This document shows positions 1-13,655 of a stretch of DNA of 64,000 nucleotides, in pieces. This stretch comes from Melastoma dodecandrum. Taxonomy: Eukaryota > Streptophyta > Magnoliopsida > Myrtales > Melastomataceae. The position numbers were made by a program, and so were the translations under genes. The stretch spans positions 310,001 to 374,000 of the forward strand of contig JARUPY010000045.1 in the NCBI GenBank assembly GCA_029817715.1. Reading direction: 5' to 3'. Each line of letters starts with the position of its first letter. Position 1 is the first letter of the stretch. The notes beneath the pieces are model-generated. The model saw nothing but the letters and a program-made list of their open reading frames with translations, was not told where the DNA came from and did no database searches.

Positions 1-1495
<1,495 letters not shown>

Positions 1496-2177
1496 TACTG
1501 CTTCTGCGACTGAATCTAAGCCTCAGTCTGAAACCGCGAGGCATTGTGATAACAATTCGCCACCCGGTTATTCATAAGGCCAAGGAATCAACTACCAAGT
1601 TCGCAAACTCGACTAGCAAAAAGCACACAGCTCCACAAGGTAAGATGTGTAAGGCCTGCTTGAGGGACTTCCAATCGAAATAAGCAAACGAAAAGCCCCC
1701 TCAAAGACCTCATTGACGGCCGGTGATGGAACTCCCTCGACAGCGTCTCATTCGGCCACTCAAAGCGGCAACTACCAAATTCAAATTCAGATTCAACGAG
1801 GGCAGATCAAGGATCAACCGATTGTAGACGAGGAACAAATCATGCCGCCAATCTAAAACACTAGGCATGGCGTATGAAACGATATCCCGGCCATTTCACA
1901 TCGATTTCCCCTCGGGAAGGTCGTCAACTTTGATAGGAAGAACACAAACGTCTCCCCCCATTCGATCAGACGAGGGTGTCATACCACGAACAATGATCCA
2001 CAATTGGAAAAGCACAAGAAGCCAAAAAACAACAATCGGAGGCCGCAATCCGACCGAAGATCGATCAGCGGAGTGGGGGATTTAGAGAAAGAAGTGAAGA
2101 CTGTCGCGCAAAATTTCAACTTTCAAGGGGGGAGGCGGCGGCTCTACGGTTTGTGGAGGGATCGGGAGATCCGGTTT

Positions 2178-2186
2178 CTTTTATAG
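2178..2186 (-). promoter_or_regulatory. Possible TATA box, minus strand
   Basis: CTATAAAAG on the minus strand, followed by a pyrimidine-rich stretch and a short open frame from 1982. There is no downstream gene that I recognise, so this is a weak call. Confidence 0.25.
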
Positions 2187-2284
2187 TATCAGCTCAGGGG
2201 CTTCCTGGTAATTCCACTCTAGCCTATGACTTGTTTGGTTACTAGAACAAAAACACCGTCTAAAGAAATCCCATTTCAGTCTTC

Positions 2285-2864
2285 AGAGTTTTGTACGGAA
2301 ATACGGTTAGTTTTAAAAAAAATTTTACGAAATATGGTCCCAGTTTCGTAAAATACAGTTTTAACCGTCAAAGGGCGCGTTTTCAGGGGTTTCCAAAACC
2401 CGTCCCTGGAGGGGGGACGGAGGGACTGCCCAAAGGTAGGGGGAGACCGGGGGACTGTCTTAACTATTGAAAGGGGGGACGCGGGGGACGGGGCGGGTCA
2501 AAACGAGAGAGGGGGACGGGGGGGAGACGGAGGGGGATAGGGGGTCTGCCCGTTGAAGGGGCGCGTTTTGAAACCGCGCCCCTTGTACACTTAGCATTTT
2601 TTTTCCTTATTCACCCACGAAACGGTGCTGCGTAAGGGGCGGGTTTCCAAAACCCGCCCCTACAGGCAATAGGGGCGGGTTTTGGAAATCCGCCCCTCAC
2701 TCGAGTACACGGAGGGCGCGTTTTCGGAACCGCGCCCTCTTTTTAATCCGAGGGGTGCGTTTTTCAGAACGCGCTCCATCGACGGTAAAACCGTATTTTA
2801 CGAAACTGGGACCGTATTTCGTAATTTTTTTTTAAAAACTAACCGTATTTCCGTACAAAACTCT
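2285..2864. mobile_element. Foldback MITE, probably hAT-type, 580 bp with 8-bp target duplication
   Basis: The ends are inverted repeats starting AGAGTTTTGTACGG and ending CCGTACAAAACTCT. The inverted similarity continues inward for roughly 90 bp on each side (CGGAAATACGGTTAG, then a T/A-rich run, then the CCCAGTTTCGTAAAATAC block). The element is flanked by perfect 8-bp direct repeats CAGTCTTC at 2277-2284 and 2865-2872. An 8-bp duplication is the hAT signature. The centre is very G-rich and contains further palindromes around GGGGCGGGTTT (2637-2697). There is no coding capacity; the ORF across it is an artefact of the palindrome. Confidence 0.85.
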
Positions 2865-2872
2865 CAGTCTTC

Positions 2873-3754
2873 CCATTACGTAATCCAAACTGAACGTTAC
2901 ATTACAAGAATTCACGCATTAAAATTTCACGGGCCGAGCCCAACTAGGGTGAAAGAACGAATATGGACCGACATGGGCTTAAAGCCCGCAATTACTTTTC
3001 GAATTAACCGAATTTCAAGTTTAAAATTATTTTGAGATTTAAAAAATTCAAAAACTATCTAGAGTTGGATTCGTAATTGTGTGTATAAGTTTTGAAATTT
3101 TTTATTTGACCTTTTACTAGAGTAAAGATAAAATAAAAAAACGGAGGGGGTGGGAAGATAGCAAGTAAATCGCAGACCAAAAATCACCACGGTCGAAAAC
3201 GAAAACGCTTATATGAATTGTCAAACCCTTTTATCACGGGCACTGATATGTTGTAATAATCCGAATAAACTGAAACCTGAATAGACTATCATACACTGTC
3301 TCGTATATCAACCTACAATTCACTTATAAAAGTAAAATAATTAATAAAATTTTTATAAAATTTCAACTGGAATATGTTTGACCTTAGGATAAACAAAAGA
3401 GCCTCGCTTTGCGGAATAATTAATTGATGCCACTAAAATCTCCAGGGAACAACAGGCAATATCAGACAGGACAGACTGACAGAACAGACTGACAAGCAGA
3501 CATCATTTGGGATATGAGATTAACCCCCCACCTTAATCGTAATTATGATGATATATTAGTTCCATGTTCGACATGACATGAAGCCACCAAAACCCAGATC
3601 ATGATAATCAAAATGATAATAGTAATAATTAATGATAATTCCATCTTTCCCAAATGCCACTCAACACCAAAACATCAACTACTAGAAGGCTATTTTTTCA
3701 TATCATTAACATTTAAATGCCACTCCCCGGGGAGGGAGGGGACAGTAGGGATGC
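2873..3754. other. AT-rich intergenic DNA, no gene seen
   Basis: AT-rich sequence between the MITE and the 3' end of the ACC oxidase gene. It includes the probable 3' untranslated region of that gene (about 3600-3754). I see no further element. Confidence 0.5.
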
Positions 3755-4961
<1,207 letters not shown>

Positions 4962-4987
4962 TTATCATGTGGGAATCTAAACCTCAG

Positions 4988-4997
4988 TATTTATAGA
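4988..4997 (-). promoter_or_regulatory. TATA box of the ACC oxidase gene
   Basis: CTATAAATAC on the minus strand, about 85 bp upstream of the ACO start codon. This leaves room for a leader of around 55 nt. The TCT/CTT-rich leader between is typical of plant genes. Confidence 0.6.
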
Positions 4998-7235
4998 CAA
5001 CCCATAAATTGTTTTTCTCCTTTTTTTTTTCTTTTTCCTTTTTTTAATTTAAATGACTTCATAGGGGGAATATTAAATGTCCCCACCAAGCAATAGTAAA
5101 ATTTAGGAAACTTCCCAAAATTCCCCCTCTATTGGCCTTTGAAATAATTAGGAGGACCCTAATGAAATTTAAACCCAATTTAAAAAAAAATTTAAACAAG
5201 ATCATTAGTTTTTTAACACACCTATAATTTGAAAGTTGCAATAATCCCTTGTTGTTAAATGATTTGGGTCAAATGATTCATATGGGTCAAATGATTTGGG
5301 TAATTTGACCTATAATATGGAGTGTGTGAGATGGGATGGATAGATGGATATTGGAGATAGATTATTTGCCTAATTTAAGGGATGAACCAAACAACCAAAA
5401 CCAAATAGCAAATCTCAATCTCAAAAGTATCTTGTTCAATCACATGGAGGGTATATCAAATAAAACTATTGGTGGTGGTGGTGGTGTGATCTGATATGAT
5501 ATCCTGATATAATAAAATTACAGCTCACCCCTTTCATTTAATGCAACAATATGTGTAAGAGAAGTCTCTTGTGATAATTCCATCACATCTTTTAGAGTAT
5601 TTCCTATGAGCCCAACTTTTTGGAAAAAATTCAAAAGCGATTTCTCATACTGTGTTAAGAGTTAAGGAAAAAAATGCGTATATGGGAAGTAATGAATGAT
5701 CTTGAGGAAGACAAAGAAAAAAGGATGATCTAATAATACCTTTTTGGGCCCCTCTAAAGAGAATAAATTAAAAGTAGTAGAAAAAAGGCAACATCAAACG
5801 AGTATAGGAAGTTATGATGTATAAAGGTGAGTTGATAGCTTTCCTTTTCGGTTTATTTAATAAAAAGGAAACAAATATCCTTCATTAATAATAGTTATTA
5901 AACATCTAGATGGTGGGTCCTTTATCTAAAATTCTAGATGTTGCATAGATTTTCTTAGCTTTTTTTTTTCTAAATAAGTTCATAAAATAACAATAACATG
6001 GCATGTAATATAAATTTTAAAATTTGCCAAATAAAACTCGTTTGTAACAGCGACTTCTTCTTTCTTTAAAAAAAAAATTAAATAAAGTCTCGAATTCGTC
6101 ATGTGAAACAATAACTTTATATTATTATTTGATAAATTTCAGAACTTTTTCGTTGTATGGTATTTAGTAGGTTAACGAAGAAGAAAGAAACGAATCCATC
6201 ACACGACTCTTATTACTCGTGTTTAGTATTTGTCTTTGAAAAGTCGGTGCTATGAAATTGTCATAAAAAGAGAAGCCTGACAATGTGGGCAAAGTTCGAG
6301 GTACGATGATTGCTTTTGGCAAACGGCTTTCAATACCAACACGTGATTCCTTTGATTAGTGAATGTGTACCAAATTGTTGGTCTTTCCCAAATTCATTAC
6401 CCTTATTTCATTCATCATCATCATCATCTTCTTTCTTTCTTGGACCTTTCCTTAATCCGGGTCGACGCCAAAAGAGAAAGACACAATGAGGACTGCAAGT
6501 CATGCAATAATATGGACAACTCTTTGGGTAAGGGTGAAACACTCCTCCCCCCACCTCCCTTTCTTCTTACATGCTCAACTTATGGGTATGTCTTTTCCCA
6601 TGTCTTTATGCTTCAATGGACCCGAGCATGTTGTAAAAGTTGTAAATATGTATGCATGTTTGTCCATGTAATGAATTGAAATGGGACTACTAAGTATTAG
6701 GGTTGTGGAGATGACGTGACAACATTCATAATCAATACCAATAGCTGTAAAGGCAATCCTCCTCAATCAATTCTGATGGCTCTAGGGACAACTTTAGTTC
6801 TTCTTCTCACGTTTGTTTTACCTCCACCCATTTTGGTCTTTTCCCATTTTCACCTCGAGGACATTAAGATGAGCACGAAATGTGACTTGTTTGTGTAGAA
6901 CTTGGCCTTGCTAATTATAAGGATGACTGGTTTTGTTAACACTTCATCCATTTCGAGGGTGGGTGTTCAGATGGAATGCTGAGAAAGTTCAGAGTGGAGA
7001 TTTGATGTTATCTATGTGATTCTTGTCCCAAATGAAATGAGAAGAAAAAGGGATTGAAGAAGTTTTTGATCTGGATTTTAAAAATTGAACAGAAAAAGAA
7101 AGAAGAGGGAAAAGAAGTTGTGGGTCCTCTGTATCAAGAAGCAAAAAACACCAAATTTTAGTGGAGCATTGCCACTTTTGGTTGTCTTACCCTCCATGTG
7201 CCAATCTTTTCCATCCTCTTTCGTCTTTGTGTTCG
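4998..7235. other. Upstream region of ACC oxidase; no gene seen
   Basis: AT-rich DNA with short simple repeats (GGT repeats near 5470, CAT repeats near 6415) and a short duplicated GGGTCAAATGATT motif near 5267-5300. Open frames at 6359-6898 have no recognisable similarity and no coding character. It may carry distal control elements of the ACO gene, but nothing specific is visible. Confidence 0.4.
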
Positions 7236-9110
7236 TGTTGAATAGGTTTTAATGATGAGCCTTGACCCTCTGTGTAACAGAAGTCAAATATCTACTTTAC
7301 AAAAGCTTCTCATGTTGTGAACTTTTTGTAAGAAATATTTTGAGATTATATGAATATTTAATCACTAATTAGTTACGAAATAATTATACTTTGATCAAGA
7401 TGTTAGTGTAATCAAATTAAAAGGATTACGTTTTTAAATAACCCCATTAGGGATTATATTTTCCATAGAAGGAAATATAATCTTCTATTTATGGCAAGGT
7501 TCTCTAAGGTTGTCTACAACCTTCTGTGGTTTTATACAACCACTAAATGACCGTTATTTGGGATGTCAGTCATTACCATCTGTCCAGATACATTCATTCG
7601 AGTGTGCTGAACAGTATCGGTTTCAATTCATATGGAAGTTAGTCTTTGATTATTTCCATTTACAGAAGGTTGCTGATCAGATTCAGCTATAATATTCTCA
7701 GCTATAATCTTTTGTAGTGCAGTATACATTGGAATTATATCATATCTTAATCCTAATTGATATGATTTGATTACCTAAACGTATATATACATGGTAGTGA
7801 CGTATTAATTATTTATTGTGTTATTATTTGATTGATCGTTTTCCTTGTTTTGCAGAAGGCTGATCGTGAAGATTACCTTTTATCTTTCGCTTAGGTTTTC
7901 TTGTATAAATAAGACACTCAGCCACGCTTCTCAAATACTTATTTCCTTGTGTATTATTTTTCAGAGAGTGAGACGTGAACTTGTATTCCTTCGTTTCGTT
8001 TGAGTTAGTCACACACGAGGGACGTTAGCCGCAGAAGGCTGCATTATTGGTGAAGTCTTCTAGGAGGGTGACTTGGGGGCCACGAGGGATTCGGTTGGAA
8101 GCTGTAGGAGACGTTGGTAGAGGTGTGTGGCAGGTTGCTGGCGTGGCCAACGTGCAGTGGGCCGGAGAAAAGGGCAGAACCCCGGGAGCACAGAAGATGA
8201 GGGACTAACCAGCTTCTGTGGTGTAACGTTCTGTGTGTGCAAGTTAACCTTGGGCATGGGTTCTGTGTCTGCTTAGCCGTCGTCGCGAAGGACCACGCAG
8301 GAGAACCTTGGGCAAGGGTTTTGTGTTTTTCAGTCGAGAACTCGAGGGATCGCGCAAGGGAAGTCGCAGCTGGGTGCTGTGCAGGTGGAGACGTCGCCGG
8401 AGTGAAATGTCTTGGAGGAAGTCACGGCAGGTTACTATGCAAGAGAGGACACCGCCTGAGGGAAACGTCCGACAGAATGTTACCTTTGTTAGTCACTGTA
8501 GTACAGAACCTTACGGTCTGTGCTTTGAAAATCAGTCACCTGTATTATAGAACCTTACGGTATGTGCTGTAGAAGGTTGACATCTTTAGTACAGAACCTT
8601 ACGGTCTGTGCTGTGAAACCAAGTCTTCTCTAGTACAGAACCTTCTAGGTCTGTGCTATAGAGGATTGACACATTTGGTACAGAATCTTTTGATCTGTGC
8701 TATAGAGGGTTGGCACATTCGGTACAAAACCTTCTGTTCTGTGCTGTGCAACTTAGTCACTCTAGTACAGAACCTTCAGGTTTGTGCTTTGCCACTCAGT
8801 CTTCTGTAGTGCAAAACCTTATGGTCTGTGCTATAAAAGGTCTATTGTTGATCACCTTCTGTAATTGTTACGAAGTTAAGCCTGAGTGAAAACCATCTGG
8901 GTGAAGAGTGGATGTAAGCAAGTTGCTGAACCACTATAAAAGTCTTGCGTGCATCAAACAAATTGCAATCACATTCGTACGTTTTGTCTTACAGAAATCT
9001 GTCTACGGTTCTGTTTTACAGAAGCTTTCTTTCGCTGCGTGATTTGTCGAAAAAGAGTTAAATATCCTTAATTAGATTATAACATTAATTCACCCCCTCT
9101 TAGTGTAACA
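7236..9110 (-). mobile_element. Solo LTR (family A), about 1.9 kb
   Basis: Plus-strand ends are TGTTGAATAGG and CTTAGTGTAACA; read in reverse it begins TGTTACACTAAGAGGGGG, the same start as the solo LTR at 12307, and the other end matches the family-A 3' end (TGTTG...GGTTTTRATGATGAGCC in reverse). The ends obey the TG...CA rule. No internal retrotransposon domain lies beside it. The flanking 5-mers (GTTCG and TAGCA) do not match, so the boundaries may derive from inter-element recombination or from age. Confidence 0.7.
8499..8850 (-). repeat. Degenerate tandem array of 40-50 bp units inside the solo LTR
   Basis: About eight units of the form GTACAGAACCTT...GGTCTGTGCT, each followed by a spacer of 15-25 bp. 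Each unit can fold into a small stem because ACAGA/TCTGT and CC/GG are mirrored. The array is the reverse complement of the one at 12590-13226. Confidence 0.75.
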
Positions 9111-9778
9111 TAGCAACTTCGATTTTTGTTTTCTTTTTTGGCATGGTGATCATGTTCCTATCTGATATAATATATCAAATGGTGTTCAAGGGACACCCGG
9201 CTATAAGAGCACTCACGATTCATTTAAGAGAGTTTAGGTTTGAATATCAGCGGTCATGACCTGAAGTACCTATTAGGCCTTAGCCTTGGGCTTAACTTCC
9301 TGGTCATCGTGGGTTGTAGAGAATTACGATGGCCTTTAAGAGATGTAAAAGGTCTGGATGGGGCAAAACCTTTCAACTATCCAAGAACCTCTTAGTTATT
9401 AATAGGGACCTGCCTGTTCTCATCCCTTTGCATTCTCCACCCCATTATGTGGAAGACTTGCATGTCCTAAGAAAATGATGTAAGAAGAGTACGGCGCCCA
9501 CCCAGCCACCCGGGAGATCTTGTCGGAGAACCGTCGGAAGCCGACGAAACTCGTGTATTGGAAACTTGTACTCTGAAAGCAGGTCCGTTCTCTATTTTCT
9601 AAGGTTGGGGGGTGGGGGTTGGTCGATGTTTACAAAAATGGTGATACAGCAGCTAATGTGTATTGAGATGGTCTTGCGGATAGTTGATGATGTTCCTTGA
9701 CGAGTTATCACGCCGAGCCTCTGATGGGAACATTGCGTGGCCTGTTGCGATTACCCACCTACACCTACATCCACATGG
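9111..9778. other. Unassigned DNA between solo LTR and the segmental duplication
   Basis: No open frame or repeat that I recognise. The stretch ends at the left breakpoint of the tandem segmental duplication (CATGG|CGTTGGAATG). Confidence 0.4.
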
Positions 9779-11045
9779 CGTTGGAATGATCTCTACTCTT
9801 CATTGGATATGATTTGGGGCCTGACTCTCATCACCTTCTCCGTCGGTGTGGCTAAAGCTAAGCCAAAGCCGATTTGATTGGACTGACGGGCGACTATACA
9901 TTCTCCGAATGTGGTGATTTATGGGGCTCTTTTCAGCAAAATTTGCTTCCGTTGTGTGCGTAAAAACCCATCATGAAGAACACTCCAACCATCCTTCCTT
10001 CTAACCTTGGAACCGTCATTCAAATTGCCGTCCCATGCCAGTATCATTCAAGGCATGGTTAGTGTTTCTACACTCTCTCGAGTTGGTCTTCTGCTCTTTG
10101 GAACACAACCTGGCTTTGATAATAACTCCACGAACTCGAAAAATGACAATCACAACTTCACAGATGAATGAACAAAGTCCGGTCATTACTAAACATACTT
10201 CTTTCCTAGTTCCGAGCCAGACAGGCAAGCACGACAAAAGTTCTCACCTTGTTTTACTTTTCTGGACAGCTTCAGATTCCCTGCTCGAGGATACATTCTT
10301 GCCAGGGGCATGGTTACTACAATGTGATGAGAAATCACACGTCGGCATTTTATGACATGGAGTTTTTATTTTGTCGACTAGAACTGTTCGAGGACTGGCT
10401 TCTGAAATATAGTTTTCGAAAATCGGCTGTCGACCCAACAACATTTTCGATTGCCGATGGAGCATTGGGAAATGCAAATACAACACCACTGCGACAAGAT
10501 GTTAATAAAATTCTCCAAGAACTGTCAATTACTCCTCAAGCCGAGCCCTCTTCCAACCCCCCCCCCCGGACGCCGCTCTCCGACCTCCGTTCTTCACCTT
10601 GACATCTCTGTCCTTCTTCCTCTGTCTGTAACAGAATACATCCTCTTCCCCTCGACGGCGTCTTCATTATTCCTCCGAACTTATGGATTGTAATCCTTTC
10701 TTAGTTGGACATGGCATAGGATTACGCCTGGAAAATGACTCTACAGGAGCGAAGAAAACACCAACCATCCTTCCTCCCCACCTCGGAACCCGTCATTCAA
10801 ATTACTGTCCTAGTTTGATATCGTTGAAGGCACGATTGAAGTGCTTCTGTACTCTCTTGAGCGAAAAAGGCAGCTCATTGCGACAAGCTAGACGCAACCA
10901 ACAGGGCGCTCTGGGCAGGTTTGCTTGCCACTTTCTTCCGTTCATTTTATCAACGTTTTCTAACTTTAGGAGAAATGTCTCTTATATTTTGTTACTATTA
11001 TCCCTTTTAGTAAAAAAAATTACAAGGACTCGGCTCTAATTACCT

Positions 11046-11945
11046 TCGATTAGGGCTAGCTGCAGAAGGGTGCAATTTTGGTGAAGTCTTCTGGGAGAGT
11101 TACCGGGGGGGCCACGATGGACTCTTGGTTGGAGGCTGCAGGAGACGTTGGTGGAGGTATACGGCAGGTTGTTGACGTGGCCAACGTACAGTGGATCGGA
11201 GAGAATGACAGATAACCCAAGAGCACAGAAAGTGAGGGACTGACCGGCTTATATGATGTAACGTTCTGTGTGTGTAGGATAACCTTGGGTAGGGGTTCTA
11301 TGTCTTCTTAGCCGTAGTTTCGAGGGACCACATAGGAGAACCTTGGGCAGGAGTTTTGTGTCTACTTAGGCGCTGTCTCGAGGCACGCAAGGGAACCCGT
11401 AGTGGGTTGCTGTGCAGGTGGGGACGCCGCCGGAGGGAAAAGACCTGTGGAAGTCCCAGCGGGTTGATGTGCAGGTGGTGACGCCGCTGGAGTGAAAAGT
11501 CTCGAAGGAAGTCGCAGCGGGTTGCTGTGCAGGCGAAGACACGCCTGAGGGAAGTCTTCAACAACTGGTTACCTTTGTTAGTCACGTCAATGCATGTACC
11601 GAGTCACTTTTAGTGCAGAACCTTCTGGTCTGTACTATATAGTTACCTTTGATGCAGAACCATCTAGTCTGTGCTGTAGAAGGCTGATCACGACTACATT
11701 TCCTTTTAGTGATAACCATTCAAATTCAAGGTGAGAGTGGATGTAGGCAAAGATTGCCGAACCACTATAAATATCCTTACGTCTATCAAATCAAATCACA
11801 ATCAGATTCGTATGTTCTGTCTTACAGAAGCCTATCCGTAAGGTTCTGTTTTATAAAAGCTTTCTTCCACTGCGAGGTTTGTCGAAAAGGAGTTAAAAAT
11901 TCTTAATTGGATTTTAACACTAATTCACTCCCTCTGAGTGTAACA
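11046..11945 (-). mobile_element. Truncated family-A LTR in unit 1
   Basis: Matches the right two-thirds of the 7236-9110 LTR (GTGAAGTCTTCTGGGAG..., then TAACACTAATTCACTCCC...GTGTAACA). The left part of the LTR is missing. The same truncated copy with the same flanks lies in unit 2 (20090-21083), so insertion and truncation predate the duplication. Confidence 0.7.
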
Positions 11946-12589
11946 ACAATCATTTTAAGACAATAATAGTCCGGAATGAATCTTTGACAGGCTGTGTTAA
12001 GTGTTAAGTCGTTGAGACCTTGGTGTTATCAATGAATTGTCTGAAACCTTAGGCTTTGTATGTAGTCACCAAAGACATTTCACTAGGAAAAGCTTCGGTT
12101 TTATCATTACAATATTTATTTTCTATTCCATTATTATAATTTTTATCATCGACCAAGAAATTGTGTTTTTTCCTCATTAGCGAAATACAAACTGTCTCAT
12201 ATTGTTAAATAATAAAAATGATTTTCGTCAGGAGATTAATTTTTATTTTAGGAAAATTGGCTTTCACCAAGAGAGTGCATAATAAGGTGACACAAGATAT
12301 AGTGACTGTTACACTAAGAGGGGGGGTGAATTAGTGTTAATCTCCAAAATTGGATTTTAACCCTTTTTCGTTTTACCCCGCAGCGGAATGAAAAGCTTCT
12401 GTTAAACAGAGCCTGTAAGTTTCTGTAAGACAGAACGTTTGATTGTGTACGCAAATTTGTTTGATGGACACAAGGATTTTTATAGTGGTTCAGCAAATTG
12501 CTTACGTCCACTCTTCACCCAGATATTTGGATGGTTTCCACTCAAATGTATCTTAGTACAAGTTACACAAGTGATAGCAACCAAAAGCA

Positions 12590-13226
12590 AACCCGTAGGG
12601 TTCTGTACAATAGAGGCTTGAGTGGCAGAACACAGACCAGAAGGTTCTGTGCCGTAGAGGCTCGTTATGTAGCACAAACCCGAAGGTTCTGTACTATAGT
12701 AACTTAGGCTCAATACAGACCAGAAGGTTCTGTATCGTAGAGGGTAAGGCACAACACAGACCAGAAGGTTCTGTGTCGAAGAAGCTTAGGCACAACACAG
12801 ACCAGAGAGTTCTGTGTCGAAGAAGCTTAGGCACAACACAGAGGGTTCTGTGTCGAAGATGTTAACCTTCTATAGCACAGATCAAGTGATTCTGTACTAG
12901 AGACGTCAACCTTCTATATAACAGATCCAAGGATTCTGTATTACAGAAGGTATAGCACAGACCGTAAGGTTCTGTACCGAGTATGTCAATCCACAACAGA
13001 AGGTTCTGTATAGGAAATGACTTAATTGAAAAGCACAGATCTGAAAGATTCTGTACCAAGGGTAGTCGACCTTCTACTGAACAGACCGTGAGGTTCTGTA
13101 GCAAAAGTGACAAGGAAAATGTATGCACAGACCCGTAGGGTTCTGCACTAAAGTAGATTCAGACCTGAAGGTTCTGCTCTACAGGAGGTTATACAGATCC
13201 GAAGATTCTGCACAACAGAAGGTTGC
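12590..13226 (+). repeat. Array of hairpin-forming 35-55 bp units in the solo LTR
   Basis: About a dozen degenerate units centred on CAGACC-GAAGGTTCTG, each partly self-complementary (ACAGA with TCTGT, CC with GG). Three neighbouring units near 12750-12850 are almost identical. It is the mirror of the 8499-8850 array. Confidence 0.75.
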
Positions 13227-13327
13227 ACGCGTTAACGTGACTAACAAGGTAGCAAATGCGCAATCCCTCAAGGATAACGACTTCGTGGCGTACCCCACGC
13301 GAGTACGTAGCGAACCCTACGCAAGTA

Positions 13328-13655
13328 GACAACGTTCCCTTTGTCTTAGGGTGGACAACGTATCCTTTGTCCTAGGATGAACAGCGTGCCCTCTGTTCTG
13401 GGGTGACAGCCTTCCTCCTGTCCTGAGGTGACAGCCTTCCTCCTGTCCTGAGGTTGAACAGCGTTCCCTCTGTTCTGGGGTGACAGCCTTCCTCCTGTCC
13501 TGAGGTGACAACCTTCCTCTTGTCCTGAGGTGACAGCGTTCCCCCTGTCCTGAGGTGACAACCTTCCTCTTGTCCTGAGGTGACAGCGTTCCCCCTGTCC
13601 TGAGGTGACAACCTTCCTCTTGTCCTGAGGTGACAGCGTTCCCCCTGTCCTGAGG
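13328..13655 (+). repeat. 25-bp minisatellite within the solo LTR
   Basis: About thirteen head-to-tail copies of a 25-bp unit, TGACAGCSTTCCYCCTGTCC plus TGAGG, with several exact neighbours (for example starting 13404 and 13429). All three minus-strand frames are open across it because 25 is not a multiple of 3 and the unit lacks stops; these are not genes. Confidence 0.85.

Noticed and set aside
8499..8850. Regularly spaced short repeats that could be mistaken for a CRISPR array
   Set aside because: Plant DNA, degenerate units, similar rather than unique spacers, and the array is part of an LTR.
7231..9115. Target-site duplication for the solo LTR at 7236-9110
   Set aside because: Flanking 5-mers GTTCG and TAGCA do not match; no duplication is claimed.
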